Of a stretch of 64,000 nucleotides of DNA, positions 28,302-36,450 are shown piece after piece; position 1 is the stretch's first letter; each line of letters opens with the position of its first letter. Origin of the DNA: Bradyrhizobium jicamae (lineage in GTDB: Bacteria > Pseudomonadota > Alphaproteobacteria > Rhizobiales > Xanthobacteraceae); assembly GCF_018130695.1 (NCBI RefSeq), contig NZ_JAFCJX010000010.1, positions 214,663 to 278,662 of the forward strand. The letters are read 5' to 3'. The notes below the pieces were generated by a model. That model searched no databases, was not told the origin of the DNA, and saw only the letters and a program-made list of their open reading frames with translations. A program made the position numbers and the translations under genes.

Positions 28302-29626
28302 GCCCGCGCCTCCAGCCAGCGCTGCGCGGTTAGAATCGCAAACTCGCGCAACTCGTCACTGGCGATCTGCTCGATCGCTTCACCGACGAACGCCTGGATC
28401 AGCAGCGCCTGGGCGTCCTTCTCGGGCAGGCCACGGGCGCGCAGATAGAACAGCAGGCTCTCGTCGAGCGCACCGGTGGTGGCGCCGTGGCCGCAGGTGA
28501 CGTCGTCGGCGAAGATTTCCAGCTCCGGCTTGTTATCGGCCTCGGCCTCGTCCGAAAGCAACAGCGCCCGCGTCATCATCTTGGCGTCGGTCTTCTGCGC
28601 ATCGGGACGTACGATGATGCGGCCCTGGAACACCGAATGAGCGCGGTCGTCGACCACGGCGCGGAAGATCTCGCGGCTGTCGCAATGCGGCACCGCGTGA
28701 TCCATGAACAGCGTGGTGTCGGCGTGCTGCTTGCCGTTGAGCAAATTGACGCCGTTGGTCTCGACCTTGGAGCCCTGGCCGGCGAACGCGATCGTCAGCT
28801 GGTAGCGGCTGACGCTGGCGCCCGAGGTCAGGCCGAACGTGTTGAAATGCGCATGAGCACCGAGCGACACATTCGCCGAGGAGATGTTGAAGGCGTCGAG
28901 CGCGTCCTCGACGACGCGAACATGGTCGAGCCGCGCATTGTCGCCGATCGAAACCACCAGACCATCGTGCGCCTGGTAGGCCTTGGCGCCATCGGCGGCG
29001 GCATAGCTCTCGACCAGCGTTGCGACCGTGTCACGGCCAAGCCGGACCAGCGAACGCGTGAACATCGCAGCCGGAGCTTGTGCGGAAGCGATGTGGACGA
29101 TCTGGATCGGCTGGCTCAGCACGGTACCCTCAACGATGTCGACGACGACGCCGTCGGTCGCCATCGCGCCGTTTAGCGCGATCATCGGATTGGCGGCGTC
29201 GGAGGTCAGCGCCTCTGCGGCCAGTGCCGTATCAGCGCCTTCCAGCACCTCGCGCAGCGAGCGGATGTTCAGCCCCTTGTCGAGGCCGGCGAGATCGGAC
29301 AGCGACGGCGCGAACACGCCGTCGACCAGCACCACGCGGCGCGCGCCGGCGATCGCGACCGACTTGGCGGCCGTCGCCGCGCGGGTCAGCGCGGCCGCAT
29401 CCGGCGCGGGCGCCAGCGGCAGCACCTCGCGCATCAGTGCGCGCAGGTCGGTGTATTTCCAGTCCTCGATCCGCCGGTGCGGAAGGCCTGCACGTTCGTA
29501 AGCCTCGAACGCCTGGCGCCGCTGCTCGGCGATTGCGCCCTTGCCGGGCAGCCGCTCACGCGCGACCGCAAATGCGTCGCTCAGCGCGCGTCCGGTCTCG
29601 GTCTTTGCCACAACCACGTTCATCAC
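28298..29626 (-). CDS. sufD: Fe-S cluster scaffold subunit SufD
   Basis: SufD forms the SufBC2D scaffold. The 442-residue protein has the SufBD beta-helix core with the conserved features HADTTLFMDHAVPHCDSREIFRAVVDDRAHSVFQGRI and the C-terminal CGHGATTGALDESLLFYLRARGL, including the conserved histidine needed for cluster formation. It lies 15 bases after sufC and overlaps sufS. Confidence 0.95.
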   Translation of the reverse strand: MMNVVVAKTETGRALSDAFAVARERLPGKGAIAEQRRQAFEAYERAGLPHRRIEDWKYTDLRALMREVLPLAPAPDAAALTRAATAAKSVAIAGARRVVLVDGVFAPSLSDLAGLDKGLNIRSLREVLEGADTALAAEALTSDAANPMIALNGAMATDGVVVDIVEGTVLSQPIQIVHIASAQAPAAMFTRSLVRLGRDTVATLVESYAAADGAKAYQAHDGLVVSIGDNARLDHVRVVEDALDAFNISSANVSLGAHAHFNTFGLTSGASVSRYQLTIAFAGQGSKVETNGVNLLNGKQHADTTLFMDHAVPHCDSREIFRAVVDDRAHSVFQGRIIVRPDAQKTDAKMMTRALLLSDEAEADNKPELEIFADDVTCGHGATTGALDESLLFYLRARGLPEKDAQALLIQAFVGEAIEQIASDELREFAILTAQRWLEARA

Positions 29627-29641
29627 AAGATCCGTTCAGCG

Positions 29642-30394
29642 TCAGGCCGCGTCTTCGAACTGGGCGTAGCCGGACTCTTCCAGCTCCAGCGCCAGCTCCT
29701 TGCCGCCACTCTTGACGACGCGGCCCTTCGACATCACGTGCACGACGTCGGGCACGATGTAGTTCAGCAGCCGCTGATAGTGGGTGATCACGACCATCGC
29801 GCGGTCGGGCGTGCGCAACGCGTTGACGCCGTCGGCAGCAATGCGCAGCGCGTCGATGTCGAGGCCGGAATCCATTTCATCGAGGATGCAGACGGCCGGC
29901 TCGAACAGCGCCATCTGCAGTACCTCGTTGCGCTTCTTCTCGCCGCCGGAGAAGCCGACATTGACGCCGCGCTTGAGCATGTCCTGCGGAATGTTCAGCG
30001 ATTTGGCGACCTCGCGGACCTTCTTCAGGAAGTCCGGCGTCGAATATTCGTCCTCACCGCGCGCCTTGCGCTGCGCGTTCAGCGCGGTGCGCAGGAAATT
30101 CATGGTGGCGACGCCGGGAATCTCGACCGGATACTGGAACGCCAGGAACACGCCCTTGGCGGCGCGCTCTTCCGGGGCCATCTCCAGCAGGTCCTCACCC
30201 CTGAACAGGATCTGGCCGTCGGTCACCTCATAGCCCGGCTTGCCGGCGATGACGTGGCTGAGCGTCGACTTGCCGGAGCCGTTCGGCCCCATGATCGCAT
30301 GCACCTCGCCCGGATTCACCGTGAGCGTCAGTCCGTGGAGAATCTCACGCTCCTCGACGCGGACCTTCAGATCTTTCACTTCAAGCAAAGACAT
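29642..30394 (-). CDS. sufC: Fe-S assembly ATPase SufC
   Basis: The 250-residue ABC-type ATPase has Walker A GPNGSGKST, signature VGFSGGEKKR, Walker B ILDEMDSGLD and an H-loop in VVITHYQRLL. SufC drives the structural change of the SufBC2D scaffold in the cytoplasm. The start at 30394 (MSLLEVKDLKV) is standard; the frame upstream to 30481 is repeat sequence. A dispersed repeat (30415-30497) separates it from sufB. Confidence 0.95.
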   Translation of the reverse strand: MSLLEVKDLKVRVEEREILHGLTLTVNPGEVHAIMGPNGSGKSTLSHVIAGKPGYEVTDGQILFRGEDLLEMAPEERAAKGVFLAFQYPVEIPGVATMNFLRTALNAQRKARGEDEYSTPDFLKKVREVAKSLNIPQDMLKRGVNVGFSGGEKKRNEVLQMALFEPAVCILDEMDSGLDIDALRIAADGVNALRTPDRAMVVITHYQRLLNYIVPDVVHVMSKGRVVKSGGKELALELEESGYAQFEDAA

Positions 30395-30414
30395 TTTGTT
30401 TTTTCCATCTCTCC

Positions 30415-30497
30415 CCTCACCCTGAGGAGCGCCTTCAGGCGCGTCTCGAAGGGCGAGGCCAACAATCTTTCCGGTATCCATCCTTCTCAGGATGAGG
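30415..30497. repeat. dispersed intergenic repeat, copy 2 of the CCTCA-type
   Basis: The copy runs from CCTCACCCTGAGGAGCGC through GGCGCGTCTCGAAGGGCGAGG to CATCCTTCTCAGGATGAGG. It matches the order of 25551-25657 and sits between sufB and sufC inside the suf operon. It can form a hairpin by pairing CCTCACCCTGAG with its 3' end. Confidence 0.7.
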
Positions 30498-30503
30498 TCG
30501 GTG

Positions 30504-31997
30504 CTAGCCGACCGATCCCTCCAGCGAGATCGAGATCAGCTTCTGCGCTTCCACCGCGAACTCCATCGGCAGTTGCTGCAGCACATCCTTGACGAAGCCG
30601 TTGACGACCAGGCCGACAGCTTCTTCTTGCGAGAGACCGCGCTGGACGCAGTAGAACAGCACGTCCTCGGAGATCTTCGAGGTCGTGGCCTCATGCTCGA
30701 ACGTCGCGGACGAATTCTTCGCCTCGACATAGGGCACGGTGTGCGCGCCGCATTTGTCGCCGATCAAGAGCGAGTCGCAGGCGGTGTAGTTGCGCGCGCC
30801 GGTCGCCTTGCGATGCGCGGTGACCAGGCCGCGATAGGTGTTCTGCGATTTGCCGGCGGCGATGCCCTTGGAGATGATGCGGCTCGACGTGTTCTTGCCG
30901 AGATGGATCATCTTGGTGCCGCTGTCGACCTGCTGGAAACCGTTCGAGATCGCGATCGAATAGAATTCACCACTGGAATTGTCGCCGCGCAGGATGCAGC
31001 TCGGATACTTCCAGGTTATCGCAGATCCCGTCTCGACCTGGGTCCAGGAGATCTTCGAGTTCTTGCCGCGGCAGTCGCCACGCTTGGTGACGAAATTGTA
31101 GATGCCGCCCTTGCCCTCGGCATTGCCGGGGTACCAGTTCTGCACCGTCGAGTACTTGATCTCGGCGTCATCGAGCGTGACGAGCTCGACGACGGCGGCA
31201 TGCAGCTGGTTCTCGTCGCGCTGCGGCGCCGTGCAGCCTTCGAGATAGGAAACGTAGGAGCCCTTGTCGGCAATGATCAGCGTGCGCTCGAACTGGCCGG
31301 TGTTGCGCTCGTTGATGCGGAAATAGGTCGACAGCTCCATCGGGCAGCGCACGCCCGGCGGCACGTAGACGAACGAGCCGTCGGAGAACACCGCGGAGTT
31401 CAGCGTCGCGAAGTAATTGTCAGAGGTCGGCACCACGGTGCCGAGATATTTCTGCACCAGATCGGGATGCTCGCGGATCGCCTCCGAGATCGGCATGAAG
31501 ATCACGCCGGCCGCCTTCAATTCCTTCTGGAAGGTGGTCGCCACCGACACCGAATCGAACACGGCGTCGACCGCGATCTTGCGATTGGCCGACGGCTCGC
31601 CACCCGGCGGCGGCTCGACGCCTTCCAGCATCGCGACTTCGCGCAGGGGAATGCCGAGCTTCTCGTAGGTCTTGAGGATTTCCGGATCGATCTCGTCGAT
31701 CGAGGACAGCGTCTTCTTCTTCGGCGCCGAATAGTAATAGAGATCCTGGTAATCGATCTTCGGATAGTTGACGCGCGCCCAGGTCGGCTCGGTCATGGTC
31801 TGCCAGCGACGGAACGCCTCCAGGCGCCATTCGAGCATCCAGGCCGGCTCGTTCTTCTTCGCGGAGATGAAGCGGACGGTATCTTCCGAGAGACCCTTGG
31901 GGGCCTTGTCGGACTCGATCAGGGTCTCAAACCCATATCGATACTGGTCGACGTCGATGCGCCGGACGCGCTCGACCGTCTCTTGTACAGCAGGCAT
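30504..31997 (-). CDS. sufB: Fe-S cluster scaffold subunit SufB
   Basis: SufB is the scaffold subunit on which clusters are built. The 497-residue protein starts MPAVQETVERV with a GGAGG site 6 bases upstream. It contains the typical PPGVRCPMELSTYFRIN segment, CTAPQRDENQLHAAVVEL with the sulfur-accepting cysteine, and the C-terminal EHEATTSKISEDVLFYCVQRG. An ORF of similar size on the other strand is a shadow. It is separated from sufC by a dispersed repeat, and 98 bases lie between it and the nifS-like gene. Confidence 0.96.
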   Translation of the reverse strand: MPAVQETVERVRRIDVDQYRYGFETLIESDKAPKGLSEDTVRFISAKKNEPAWMLEWRLEAFRRWQTMTEPTWARVNYPKIDYQDLYYYSAPKKKTLSSIDEIDPEILKTYEKLGIPLREVAMLEGVEPPPGGEPSANRKIAVDAVFDSVSVATTFQKELKAAGVIFMPISEAIREHPDLVQKYLGTVVPTSDNYFATLNSAVFSDGSFVYVPPGVRCPMELSTYFRINERNTGQFERTLIIADKGSYVSYLEGCTAPQRDENQLHAAVVELVTLDDAEIKYSTVQNWYPGNAEGKGGIYNFVTKRGDCRGKNSKISWTQVETGSAITWKYPSCILRGDNSSGEFYSIAISNGFQQVDSGTKMIHLGKNTSSRIISKGIAAGKSQNTYRGLVTAHRKATGARNYTACDSLLIGDKCGAHTVPYVEAKNSSATFEHEATTSKISEDVLFYCVQRGLSQEEAVGLVVNGFVKDVLQQLPMEFAVEAQKLISISLEGSVG

Positions 31998-32085
31998 TCA
32001 TATCCTCCGCTCGCGGTTTCAAGGACCGCGGTGGATCTCAGTTCCGAAAGTCTCTTACGATGCTTTTGGCACGAAATCACTTGGC

Positions 32086-32099
32086 TTAGAACCGTTCAA
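32086..32099 (-). promoter_or_regulatory. possible Irr/iron-control-element-like motif ahead of sufB
   Basis: On the minus strand TTGAACGGTTCTAA is an imperfect inverted repeat (TTGAAC, GTTCTAA) resembling the Irr-bound iron control element of rhizobia (TTTAGAA...TTCTAA). It lies about 90 bases before sufB and overlaps the end of the nifS-like gene. The match is partial and the assignment is a hypothesis. Confidence 0.3.
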
Positions 32100-33253
32100 G
32101 CCGTGTTTCGTCGCTCTCCCTTAACTAGGGTATCTCTGAGCTTTCGCCAAGCCTTGAGCACCAATTCCACATCTGCGTGTGATGTAGACCACCCAAGACT
32201 GAGCCGCACCGCTGCCTGGGTCACATCAGGACGGTATCCCATTGCCGCCAAGACGTGGGACGGCTGGACCTTGCCCGAGGAGCAGGCAGACCCCGAGGAC
32301 ACCGCCACCCCGGCCAGGTCGAAACCGATCACGGCGGTCTCGGCCTTCATGCCCGGAATAGCAAACAGAACGGTATTCGGCAACCTCTTAACCTGTTCCG
32401 AGAACACGACCATGTCAGGCGTCTGCCGCAGGCCGTTCTCGAGCTGATCCCGCAAGTCCCGCACCCGGGCAGAATCGGCCGTGAGCGCCGCCATGGCAGC
32501 CCTGGTCGCAGCGCCAAAGCCGGAGATTCCGGCGACGTTTTCGGTCCCTGCCCGCCGCCCCTGCTCCTGCCCACCGCCCCGCAGCAGCGCATCAAGTCCC
32601 TGAACGCCATCAGCTAGCACCAGCGCGCCGACACCCTTCGGCCCGCCGATCTTGTGCGCCGACAGCGTCAGCAGATCGGCCTGGCTGGAGGCGAGATCGA
32701 ACGGGATCTTTCCAAACGCCTGGATCGCATCGACATGCAGCAGGCCGCCCGCGGCGTGCACGATCGAGGCAATGTCAGCGACTGGCTGGATCGCGCCGGT
32801 CTCGTTGTTGGCCAGCATCACCGACACCAGTGCCGGCGGCCCCTCGCCGAGCAGCGCCCGCAGATGATCGAGATCGACAAGGCCCGCGCGCGTGACGTGA
32901 ATGACCTTGATCGCCTCGGGCGCAAAGCGGCCACCCGCCAGCACCGACGCATGCTCGATCGCGGACACCAGCAGACGCGTCACCGGCGCGCTTGCGCCGC
33001 GCACCAAGCCCGGCGTCAGCGCCAGCGCATTGGCCTCGGTGCCACCGGACGAGAACACGACATCCTGCGGCCGCGCGCCGACGGCACCGGCCACCGCCTC
33101 GCGGGCGTCCTCGACCAGCCGGCGGGCCTTGCGCCCCTCGGTATGGACCGACGACGGATTACCGCTGAGCTCCAGCGCAGCAACCATCGCCGCCTTGGCC
33201 TCGGGGCGCAGCGGCGTGGTCGCATTCCAGTCGAGATAGACGCGGTCGGGCAT
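32096..33253 (-). CDS. NifS/IscS-like cysteine desulfurase
   Basis: The 385-residue PLP enzyme starts MPDRVYLDWNATTPLRPEA, with the PLP lysine in LSAHKIGGPKGVGAL and the catalytic cysteine in a long flexible loop SGSACSSGKV (Cys324), the pattern of group I desulfurases. In alphaproteobacteria such a gene commonly opens the suf operon, giving two different desulfurases in one cluster. An Rrf2-type regulator gene, often found at this place, is absent. A perfect 12-bp palindrome lies 5 bases before the ATG. Confidence 0.92.
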   Translation of the reverse strand: MPDRVYLDWNATTPLRPEAKAAMVAALELSGNPSSVHTEGRKARRLVEDAREAVAGAVGARPQDVVFSSGGTEANALALTPGLVRGASAPVTRLLVSAIEHASVLAGGRFAPEAIKVIHVTRAGLVDLDHLRALLGEGPPALVSVMLANNETGAIQPVADIASIVHAAGGLLHVDAIQAFGKIPFDLASSQADLLTLSAHKIGGPKGVGALVLADGVQGLDALLRGGGQEQGRRAGTENVAGISGFGAATRAAMAALTADSARVRDLRDQLENGLRQTPDMVVFSEQVKRLPNTVLFAIPGMKAETAVIGFDLAGVAVSSGSACSSGKVQPSHVLAAMGYRPDVTQAAVRLSLGWSTSHADVELVLKAWRKLRDTLVKGERRNTA

Positions 33254-33257
33254 TTGA

Positions 33258-33269
33258 GTAATATATTAC
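33258..33269. promoter_or_regulatory. perfect palindrome GTAATATATTAC at the start of the suf cluster
   Basis: GTAATATATTAC is its own reverse complement. It lies 5 bases upstream of the nifS-like start codon, at the head of the seven-gene cluster, in an otherwise GC-rich region. A protein bound there would block either transcription start or ribosome access. The binding protein is unknown; Rrf2-type regulators are the usual candidates. Confidence 0.45.
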
Positions 33270-33389
33270 CTATCTCAGGGCCGGTGCGGCGAGTCGCCGA
33301 TACCCCCGCATTATCGCAAGTGGGGATCGCGGCGTCGCCTGCAATCGCAGAAGCGACATGAGAACCGCATTCCCAGGTGTTCAAGATGC

Positions 33390-33418
33390 TTGCTTTTTGC
33401 CCCTCGCCTCATGCTAGA
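33390..33418 (+). promoter_or_regulatory. probable sigma-70-type promoter for the alpha/beta hydrolase
   Basis: TTGCTT (33390-33395) and GCTAGA (33413-33418) are separated by 17 bases and point to the hydrolase gene, leaving a leader of about 130 bases. The 300 bases between nifS and this gene otherwise show no coding signal. Confidence 0.35.
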
Positions 33419-33553
33419 AGCGGGCCGCAAACTCACGAGCGCCAACCGCGCGGCGCGCCACGCAACGCCGATCACCCTTTCGATGAGCCGCTGTGTCAGC
33501 CGCAATCCGGTTGATGTGTTTGGGTCGACCGAGGGATCAATCAAGAGACCACG

Positions 33554-34201
33554 ATGCCTGAAGTTATTTTCACCGGCCCTGCTGGCCGCCTCGAGGGTCG
33601 CTACCATCCGGCCAAGCAGAAGAACGCGCCGATCGCGATGATCCTGCATCCGCATCCGCAGTTCCACGGCACGATGAATCACCAGATCGTCTACCAGTGC
33701 TACTACGCGTTTGCGCATCGCGGCTTCTCGGTGCTGCGCTTCAACTTCCGCGGCGTCGGCCGCAGCCAGGGCTCGTTCGATCACGGCACTGGCGAACTGT
33801 CGGACGCGGCGAGCGCGCTCGACTGGGCGCAGGCGATCAACCCCGAGGCCCGCGCCTGCTGGGTCGCCGGCTTCTCGTTCGGCGCCTGGATCGGCATGCA
33901 GCTCCTGATGCGCCGCCCCGAGGTGGAAGGCTTCATCTCGATCGCCCCGCCCGCCAATCTCTACGACTTCTCCTTCCTCGCGCCCTGCCCGTCCTCAGGG
34001 CTCATCGTGCATGGCGACAAGGATGCGGTGGTGCCGGCCAAGGACGTCAACACGCTGGTCGAGAAGCTGAAGACCCAGAAGGGCATCGTGATCGACCAGC
34101 AGGTCATCCCCGGCGCCAACCACTTCTTCGACGGCAAGCTCGAGCCGCTGATGGAGACGGTGACCGGCTATCTGGATATGCGGCTGGCGAACGTGCGCTG
34201 A
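33554..34201 (+). CDS. alpha/beta hydrolase, small cytoplasmic esterase-like protein
   Basis: The 215-residue protein starts MPEVIFTGPAGRLEGRYHP and has the short alpha/beta-hydrolase layout: HPHPQFHGTMNH near the oxyanion region, nucleophile serine in AGFSFGAW, acid in HGDKDAVVPAKD and histidine in PGANHFFDGK. No lid domain is present. Proteins of this size with the HPHPxxGG/HG motif are often annotated as dienelactone-hydrolase-like or CocE/NonD-related; the substrate is unknown. There is no signal peptide. It is followed by a dispersed repeat. Confidence 0.9.
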   Translation: MPEVIFTGPAGRLEGRYHPAKQKNAPIAMILHPHPQFHGTMNHQIVYQCYYAFAHRGFSVLRFNFRGVGRSQGSFDHGTGELSDAASALDWAQAINPEARACWVAGFSFGAWIGMQLLMRRPEVEGFISIAPPANLYDFSFLAPCPSSGLIVHGDKDAVVPAKDVNTLVEKLKTQKGIVIDQQVIPGANHFFDGKLEPLMETVTGYLDMRLANVR

Positions 34202-34208
34202 AGCCGGT

Positions 34209-34342
34209 CTCGTGCCCCGGACGCGGTGCATCGCGAAGCGGTGCGCCGCAGAGCCGGGGCCCATCTCACCGCTCGGATTCGCCCGTCATGGGTCCCGGTT
34301 CTGCGAAGGAGCGCTTGCGCGCTGCATCGCGCCCGGGACACG
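34209..34342. repeat. dispersed intergenic repeat, copy 2 of the GTGCCCCGGACGC-type
   Basis: CTCGTGCCCCGGACGC, then GCAGAGCCGGGGCCCAT, GGGTCCCGGTTCTGCG and CGCGCCCGGGACA occur in the same order as in 26085-26216. The unit fills the gap between the hydrolase and GST genes. Confidence 0.75.
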
Positions 34343-34360
34343 ATAGTTTTTGCGTCGGAG

Positions 34361-35038
34361 CTACGCGGCGAGCTTCAGCATGTGCGCATTGTGGCGGTCG
34401 AGGAACGCACGCAGCAGCTTTGGATAGTCCGGCGACACCGCGCCCGTCACGCTCGGCCGCTTTTCCAGCGCCGTGCGCCACGCCCGCAGCTTCGGCGTCT
34501 CCGCGAAGATGGCGAGATCCGTAAGCTCGTCGAACACGTCGAAATAACGGAAGATCGGCGCGAACACCGCATCCACCAGGCTGAAGCTTTCGCCAGCAAA
34601 AAACGGCCCCTCGCCAAGCGCCGCCTCGACCCGGGCGAATTTGGCCACGATCGCCTGCCGCTTGCTCTCGAAGGTCGCAGCATCGGTTGTGGTCTCGAGC
34701 CCCCAGAGATCGCCGAGGATCGCCGAGCCGAACTCCATCCAGGCCCGGGCTTGCGCACGCGCCAGCGCATCCTGCGGATGCAGCTTCGTGCCGCCCTGCG
34801 TCTCCTCGATGTACTCGCAGATCACGTTGCTCTCGAACAAGGCGACCTCCTTGCCGTCGTCAGCGGTCACGACCAGCACCGGCACCTTGCCGAGCGGCGA
34901 GATCTTCAAGAACCAGTCCGGCTTGTTGGCAAGATCGATGTCGATCCGCTCGAACGGCACGCCCTTCTCAGTGAGCGCGATCACCGCGCGCTGCACATAG
35001 GGGCAGAGTTTGTGGCTGATCAGCTTCAGGGCGGGCAT
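34361..35038 (-). CDS. glutathione S-transferase family protein
   Basis: The 225-residue protein has a thioredoxin-fold N-terminal domain with KLCPYVQRA (possible catalytic cysteine, omega/zeta-like), the GSH-binding cis-proline GKVPVL and ESNVICEYIEE, then a helical C-terminal domain. Omega-type GSTs with CPYxxR usually act as thioltransferases or glutathionyl reductases. The gene is flanked upstream by an 18-bp perfect palindrome at 35063-35080 that may be its operator. Confidence 0.9.
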   Translation of the reverse strand: MPALKLISHKLCPYVQRAVIALTEKGVPFERIDIDLANKPDWFLKISPLGKVPVLVVTADDGKEVALFESNVICEYIEETQGGTKLHPQDALARAQARAWMEFGSAILGDLWGLETTTDAATFESKRQAIVAKFARVEAALGEGPFFAGESFSLVDAVFAPIFRYFDVFDELTDLAIFAETPKLRAWRTALEKRPSVTGAVSPDYPKLLRAFLDRHNAHMLKLAA

Positions 35039-35062
35039 GGCGCTTCCTCAGATTAATGCATC

Positions 35063-35080
35063 TGCATCTAATTAGATGCA
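35063..35080. promoter_or_regulatory. perfect 18-bp palindrome upstream of the GST gene
   Basis: TGCATCTAATTAGATGCA is fully self-complementary and is flanked by further TGCATC/GTGCAT half sites (35056-35061 and 35083-35088). It lies 24 bases before the GST start. Its form suits a MarR/TetR-type dimeric repressor; no such regulator gene is adjacent. Confidence 0.55.
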
Positions 35081-35192
35081 AGTGCATGAACATGTCAACG
35101 CCTGCCCTGTCGCGTCAGGACAACAAAGCGTGAGCACGCGTCGGCGCGATGACGGGAGACGGGTTGGATGGGAAAGACCGGAGCGCCGCCGC

Positions 35193-36296
35193 TCAGGGCC
35201 GCGCGACAATGCCGCCGGTCATCGGGATCGGCACGCCCGTGGTGGTCGGATAGCTCAGCGGCAGGCCTTTCAGGCCGCGCGCGGCGAGGTAGCCAAACGC
35301 CTGGGCCTCGATCGCATCCGACGCCCAGCCGAGGACCTCGGCCGCCTCGACGGTCGCAGGCTGCAGCCGCTCGCGCAGCATGCGGAGCATGGTGAGGTTG
35401 CGGGCGCCGCCGCCGGCGACGATCCAGCTTCGCGGCGGCTTCGGCAGCAGCGGCACGATCCGGGCAATCGCGGCCGCCGTGAAGGCGGTCAGGGTCGCGG
35501 CGCCGTCCGCCGGCGGCAGGCCCGCCAGACGGAGCCTCGCGAAATCATTGCGGTCGAGCGATTTCGGCGGCGGCGCGGCGAAGAACGGCAGCCGCAGCGC
35601 CTGCTGGATCCAGGCCTCGTTGACCCTGCCCTGCGCGGCAAAACGGCCCTCGGCGTCGAACGGCAGATGCATCTCGCGGAACATGAAGTCGTCGAGCAGC
35701 GCATTGCCGGGACCGGTGTCGCAGGCGATCAGCGTGTCCTTTCCGTCGATATAGGTGATGTTGGAAACGCCGCCGATATTGACCACGACGATCGGCCCCT
35801 CGCGCTCCAGCGACTGGGTCAGCGCGCGGTGATAGACCGGCACGAACGGCGCGCCCTGTCCGCCGGCCTCGACGTCGGCGGCGCGGAAATCATGCATCAC
35901 GGGGATATGGATCGCCTTGGCGAGCGCCGCGCCGTCGCCGATCTGCACCGTCAGCCGCCGTTCCGGGCGGTGCAGCACGGTCTGGCCATGGAAGCCGACG
36001 ATGTCGATATCCTCGGCGGTGATCCGGTTCTGGGCCGTAAACGACGCCACCGCCTCGGCGTGGGCGATGGTGACGGCGTGCTCCGCCTGCCGCAGGATCC
36101 CCGGCCGGGCGTCGCGCTGGGACAGATGAACCGCCTCGGTCAGGGCCTGGCGCAGCAGGCTGCGCTCGCCGTCGGTATAGGGCCGGTAGCTGGAGGGGCC
36201 GAACGCCCGGACCTGCCGGCCGTCGGTTTCGATCAGTGCGACGTCCACCCCGTCGAGCGAGGTCCCGCTCATTAGACCGAGTGCCGTTAGCATCAT
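35193..36296 (-). CDS. anmK: anhydro-N-acetylmuramic acid kinase
   Basis: AnmK phosphorylates and opens 1,6-anhydro-MurNAc from recycled murein. The 367-residue protein has the start LTALGLMSGTSLDGVDVALI (phosphate-binding loop), GFHGQTVLHRPE, NIGGVSNITYI, CDTGPGNALLDD and VAGGGARNLTMLRML, all diagnostic of the family. It is divergent from tyrS, an arrangement common in alphaproteobacteria. Confidence 0.95.
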   Translation of the reverse strand: MMLTALGLMSGTSLDGVDVALIETDGRQVRAFGPSSYRPYTDGERSLLRQALTEAVHLSQRDARPGILRQAEHAVTIAHAEAVASFTAQNRITAEDIDIVGFHGQTVLHRPERRLTVQIGDGAALAKAIHIPVMHDFRAADVEAGGQGAPFVPVYHRALTQSLEREGPIVVVNIGGVSNITYIDGKDTLIACDTGPGNALLDDFMFREMHLPFDAEGRFAAQGRVNEAWIQQALRLPFFAAPPPKSLDRNDFARLRLAGLPPADGAATLTAFTAAAIARIVPLLPKPPRSWIVAGGGARNLTMLRMLRERLQPATVEAAEVLGWASDAIEAQAFGYLAARGLKGLPLSYPTTTGVPIPMTGGIVARP

Positions 36297-36450
36297 CGCA
36301 GATCAAGCCCCAGCCGGGGGGAGCCCGGCTTGTATCAAACAAGCACATCTTATAATGCCACAGCGCACCCCAATTGCGGCATCTCTCCGGTCAGGGTTCC
36401 GCAAATTGATGCAAATAACGTAAAACAAGCATGATCAGAGTCGCCCACCG

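Noticed and set aside
30492..32447. 651-residue plus-strand frame across sufB
   Set aside because: It is a shadow of sufB; it crosses intergenic sequence and has no protein features.
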